A stretch of DNA of 10,523 bases from Gammaproteobacteria bacterium (GTDB lineage: Bacteria; Pseudomonadota; Gammaproteobacteria; Steroidobacterales; Steroidobacteraceae), in the NCBI GenBank assembly GCA_010031985.1, contig RGYP01000040.1, forward strand, positions 1 to 10,523, written 5' to 3'. The notes under the pieces were generated by a model, which was not told where the DNA came from, did no database searches, and saw only the letters and a program-made list of their open reading frames with translations. The position numbers were made by a program, and so were the translations under genes. Positions 7,847 to 10,523 of this stretch are shown here, piece by piece. The first letter of the stretch is position 1. Every line of letters starts with the position of its first letter.

Positions 7847-7852
7847 TCCTCT
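7847..7852 (-). promoter_or_regulatory. Ribosome binding site that fixes the GTG start of nuoJ
   Basis: The minus strand reads AAGAAGAGGAAATCGACCG directly before GTG. The AGAGGA core is at 7852-7847, in the short gap between the nuoI stop (7863-7865) and the GTG at 7837, with 9 nt spacing. No comparable site precedes the upstream ATG codons at 7897 or 7879, which lie inside nuoI. Confidence 0.8.
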
Positions 7853-7862
7853 TCTTGCGCGA

Positions 7863-8348
7863 TCAGCGATACGCCGCATCAGCGGCCTTGTCGGCATCGA
7901 TGAGCGCTGCGTAGCGCTCGCCCACGGCGAGCAGCTTGTCCTTGGTCATGATGTTCTCGCCACGATTTTCCATGTGGTACTCGTGGATCCGCGTCTCGAC
8001 GATGGCATCGACGGGGCAGGCCTCTTCGCAGAAGCCGCAATAGATGCACTTGAAGAGATCGATGTCGTAGCGCGTGGTACGCCGAGTGCCATCGGCTGCG
8101 ACATCCGACTCGATGGTGATCGCAAGCGCCGGGCAGACCGCTTCGCACAACTTGCAGGCGATGCAACGCTCTTCGCCGTTGGCATAACGGCGCAGCGCAT
8201 GCAGCCCGCGAAAACGCGGCGACTGCGGCGTCTTTTCTTCGGGATAGTTGACCGTTACTTTCTTGCGGAAAAGGGTTCGCGCGGTCAGCGACAGTCCGGC
8301 GATCAGCTCGGTGAGCAGGAAAGTTTTGACGATGCTTTGCAGTGCCAT
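7863..8348 (-). CDS. nuoI: NADH-quinone oxidoreductase subunit I, 2x[4Fe-4S] ferredoxin-like
   Basis: NuoI carries clusters N6a and N6b, which pass electrons from the NuoG side towards the terminal cluster N2 and quinone. It sits on the cytoplasmic side at the junction of the two arms. It has 161 residues, the usual length. Two complete CxxCxxCxxxCP motifs are visible: C62-C65-C68-C72 (CIACKLCEAVCP) and C101-C104-C107-C111 (CIYCGFCEEACP). The N-terminal amphipathic region (about 1-25) is the usual membrane contact. The RYANGEERC and ITIESD segments are family signatures. It starts 37 bp after the nuoH stop, the widest gap within the nuo genes here. GAGA and AAGG sequences lie upstream, but none is an ideal Shine-Dalgarno. 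Confidence 0.98.
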   Translation of the reverse strand: MALQSIVKTFLLTELIAGLSLTARTLFRKKVTVNYPEEKTPQSPRFRGLHALRRYANGEERCIACKLCEAVCPALAITIESDVAADGTRRTTRYDIDLFKCIYCGFCEEACPVDAIVETRIHEYHMENRGENIMTKDKLLAVGERYAALIDADKAADAAYR

Positions 8349-8386
8349 GGCGTCTCGTTACCTTCGTTCGCTCGATCTGCGCTCGG

Positions 8387-9442
8387 TCATGTCGACCACG
8401 GCCCGATGTCGAACCACGACATCAGCGCCTCGGCGGCAATCCACACCAGCGTCACCGGAATCAACACTTTCCAGCCGAGCCGCATGATCTGGTCGTAGCG
8501 GTAGCGCGGGAATGTCGCGCGGTACCACATGAAACAGGTCAAAAAGAAAAAGAGTTTCAGGAACAACCAATGAAACCCGGGTGCCGCGAGCGGATTGTCT
8601 CTGGCCAACAGCCCCTCGAAGGGGCTCAGCCACCCTCCCAGGAAAAACACCGCGGTCAAGGCGGAGATCAAAATCATGTTCGCGTATTCGGCGAGGAAGA
8701 ACAGCGCGAAGGCGATGCCTGAATATTCGACGTGGAAGCCGGCGACGATTTCGGATTCGCCTTCGGCGACGTCGAACGGCGCACGGTTGGTCTCGGCGAC
8801 ACCCGCGATCACGTAGACCACGAACAGCGGGAACAACCAAACCAGGAACCAATTGCCGACCCCGCCCTCTTGCGCACGGACGATGTCGCCGAGGTTGAGC
8901 GTACCCGCCGCCATGACGACACCCACCAGCGCAAAACCCATGGCGATTTCATAGGCGACGACCTGCGCCGCCGAGCGCATGGCCCCGAGGAAGGCGTATT
9001 TGGAGTTCGCCGCCCAGCCCGCGAGGATCACGCCGTAAACGCCCACGGAGGTGAGCGAGAGCAGGTAGAGCAAACCCGCGTCGATGTCGGCGATCACCAG
9101 CGCCGGATCGAGCGGCATCACGGCCCAGGCCGCAAAAGCCGGCACCAGCGTGATCGCGGGGGCGACGCGGAACAGCCATTTGTTCGAAGCCGAAGGGATG
9201 ACGACTTCTTTGAGCAGCAGCTTGATGACGTCGGCAAAGGGCTGAAAAATGCCCGGCACGAACCCGAACAGGCTGCCCACACGGTTCGGTCCCTTGCGCA
9301 ACTGAATCCAGCCGATCACCTTGCGTTCCCACAAGGTCGTGAACGCCACCGACAGGATCACCGCGACCGTCACGATCAAAATCCAAACGGTGGCCCGCGC
9401 GTAATCCGGGAGCGTCGACCAAAATTCGAGCAGCGCCGACAT
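8387..9442 (-). CDS. nuoH: NADH-quinone oxidoreductase subunit H
   Basis: NuoH (the ND1 homologue) is the membrane subunit that anchors the peripheral arm and builds most of the quinone-binding cavity. It has 351 residues and about eight or nine membrane helices. Signatures are ERKVIGWIQLRKGPNRVG (39-56), LLLKEVVIP (75-83), NSKYAFLGAMRSAAQVVAYE (146-165), and the acidic quinone loop NRAPFDVAEGESEIVAGFH (219-237) followed by VEYSG. The C-terminal RATFPRYRYDQIM (308-320) is also complete. No conserved residue appears missing. The ATG overlaps the nuoG stop by one base (TGATG), which suggests translational coupling to nuoG; the upstream Shine-Dalgarno is weak. Confidence 0.98.
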   Translation of the reverse strand: MSALLEFWSTLPDYARATVWILIVTVAVILSVAFTTLWERKVIGWIQLRKGPNRVGSLFGFVPGIFQPFADVIKLLLKEVVIPSASNKWLFRVAPAITLVPAFAAWAVMPLDPALVIADIDAGLLYLLSLTSVGVYGVILAGWAANSKYAFLGAMRSAAQVVAYEIAMGFALVGVVMAAGTLNLGDIVRAQEGGVGNWFLVWLFPLFVVYVIAGVAETNRAPFDVAEGESEIVAGFHVEYSGIAFALFFLAEYANMILISALTAVFFLGGWLSPFEGLLARDNPLAAPGFHWLFLKLFFFLTCFMWYRATFPRYRYDQIMRLGWKVLIPVTLVWIAAEALMSWFDIGPWST

Positions 9443-10523
9443 CAGCCCACTCGTCCCGACGATCGAGCCGCAGCCGCGATCTTGGTTTGCTGCAGCGCAG
9501 GACTGCGACGCAGTACGGCATCGATGGCGTACATCGGCACATCGAGCGCACCCAAGTCGATCTCTGCAGCGCCCGCCACGGCGGCGATCGCCGGCAGATG
9601 ATGGGTGACGAGCGCGATCGGCACCGCGCCGCCGGCATTTGCGCTCACGACACCCAGCAACTCGTCACGTACTTCATCGGAGCTCTGGTAATCGAAGCCG
9701 TCGAGTTCGAGTTGATTGCCAAGTACGCGCAGAATCTTCCAGCCCGGCCGCGCCTCGCCTGGCGGCTTCGATACCCCGGTCTGGCTTTGCAGGCGACCCT
9801 CGAGGTTGACGTAGCTGCCCGAGGTCTCGGCAAAGCTCGCCATCGGCAGCAAAACGTGAGCGATTTCTTTGATCTCATCGGTGACGTACGGCGTCACTGC
9901 GACGACGCAGGCCGCCGCGCGTAACGCCCGGGTCGCGAGCGCCGCATCAGCGACGTCCGCCGAGGGCTCGATCGCCCCGACGAGCAGATAACCGCGCTGC
10001 GCGTTCTCTAGCATGTCGCGCAGCCCGAGGCCCTGCGCCGGCACTCCGCCCGCTTGGCGATGCGGCACGACACCCGCGAGCCAAGCCCCCGCCGCGTTGG
10101 CGCCTTCGGCGAGCAGACCGAGGGTCGCCCCGCTCAGGCGAGCAATCTCTCCGGCGAGTGCGCGCAAGTCGACCGCGGCCGGATGCCGCAGTGCCATCGC
10201 GCCCAGCCAAACCGCCCGCGCGCTGCCGTTGCATAGCGCTGCGGCCGCCGTGCGCTGCTCGGGCGTGGCGACGATCCCGCGTAGCAAGCTCGCGTAGGCG
10301 GAGCCGGGCTCGACGCCCGTAATCTCGACCACGGCAGCCAATGTTCCGGCGAGCTCATGCGCCCAGTCAGCCGGGCTGCGCGCGATCTGCACCGCGACCG
10401 GAAACCGATACTGGCGCACGCTCGAGTCGAGGAACGAAATCTTTGCCTTGGCACGCACCGCCGCCTTGCGCAACCGATGCGCCAACAACGGCAACTCTGC
10501 GCGCAAGTTCGAGCCGATGACGA
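9442..10523 (-). CDS. nuoG: NADH-quinone oxidoreductase subunit G, C-terminal part only
   Basis: NuoG is the large iron-sulfur subunit of the peripheral arm. Only its last 359 codons lie in the window, so the frame stays open to the right edge and the true start is outside. This part belongs to the molybdopterin-oxidoreductase-like domain, which in complex I has lost its cofactor role; the N-terminal cluster-binding domains are not visible. The first in-window residues (VIGSNLRAELPLLAHRLRKA) are a conserved NuoG segment. Later come a second signature, LPMASFAETSGSYVNLEGR, and then GEARPGWKILRVLGNQL. The protein ends near VPMYAIDAVLRRSPALQQT plus a short basic tail. A TTG at 10506 could be mistaken for a start but lies inside the conserved segment. 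The stop shares one base with the nuoH ATG. Confidence 0.96.
   Translation of the reverse strand, partial: VIGSNLRAELPLLAHRLRKAAVRAKAKISFLDSSVRQYRFPVAVQIARSPADWAHELAGTLAAVVEITGVEPGSAYASLLRGIVATPEQRTAAAALCNGSARAVWLGAMALRHPAAVDLRALAGEIARLSGATLGLLAEGANAAGAWLAGVVPHRQAGGVPAQGLGLRDMLENAQRGYLLVGAIEPSADVADAALATRALRAAACVVAVTPYVTDEIKEIAHVLLPMASFAETSGSYVNLEGRLQSQTGVSKPPGEARPGWKILRVLGNQLELDGFDYQSSDEVRDELLGVVSANAGGAVPIALVTHHLPAIAAVAGAAEIDLGALDVPMYAIDAVLRRSPALQQTKIAAAARSSGRVG

Noticed and set aside
9442..10506. A short NuoG-like protein starting at TTG 10506
   Set aside because: The frame is open to the window edge, and the residues before the TTG (VIGSN) continue the conserved NuoG segment, so this is an internal codon of a gene that starts outside.
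1866..10523. Idea that the cluster is an Mrp antiporter or a formate hydrogenlyase-type complex instead of complex I
   Set aside because: NuoG, H, I, J, K, L, M and N occur in the standard order with family-specific residues; no hydrogenase subunit or MrpD-G type gene is present.

Overview
The window is G+C-rich bacterial DNA (roughly 60% by eye), and every gene I can support lies on the minus strand. Read in the direction of transcription (right to left), it contains the distal half of a respiratory complex I operon: the C-terminal part of nuoG, then nuoH, nuoI, nuoJ, nuoK, nuoL, nuoM and nuoN. These are followed by a gene for an exported metal-dependent amidohydrolase and the 5' part of an initiator tRNA-Met gene. 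The gene order, the separate nuo genes and the protein sequences suggest a gammaproteobacterium, perhaps near the Xanthomonadales or a similar lineage. As I recall, in several such genomes the nuoA-N cluster is followed by rimP-nusA-infB with tRNA genes at the junctions. That assignment is inference; no ribosomal marker is present.

Region by region: 9442-10523 holds the end of the large peripheral-arm subunit NuoG. 8387-9442 is NuoH, the membrane subunit that forms the quinone site. 7863-8348 is NuoI, which carries two 4Fe-4S clusters. 7202-7837 and 6900-7205 are the small membrane subunits NuoJ and NuoK. 4866-6884, 3323-4837 and 1866-3305 are the three antiporter-like proton-pumping subunits NuoL, NuoM and NuoN. 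100-1854 is the amidohydrolase, 11 bp after nuoN. 1-61 is the truncated tRNA-fMet gene, with a good sigma70-type promoter at 77-105 that overlaps the amidohydrolase stop codon.

The genes are packed as one transcription unit. Junctions range from a 4-bp overlap (nuoJ/nuoK) and a 1-bp overlap (nuoG/nuoH) to a 37-bp gap (nuoH/nuoI). No terminator or internal protein-gene promoter was recognised. Together the nuo products take electrons from NADH through the iron-sulfur chain to quinone and couple this to proton translocation. The amidohydrolase has no obvious role in this and is the only accessory element. No stretch over 300 bases lacks a gene.

I found no CRISPR array, mobile element, toxin-antitoxin or defence gene, and no unknown multi-gene system. 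The window is largely ordinary housekeeping DNA. The points worth a second look are the amidohydrolase placement, the tRNA promoter, base 1 of the tRNA, a GTG start for nuoJ, a small tandem duplication in the nuoJ tail, and the histidine-rich loop of NuoL.
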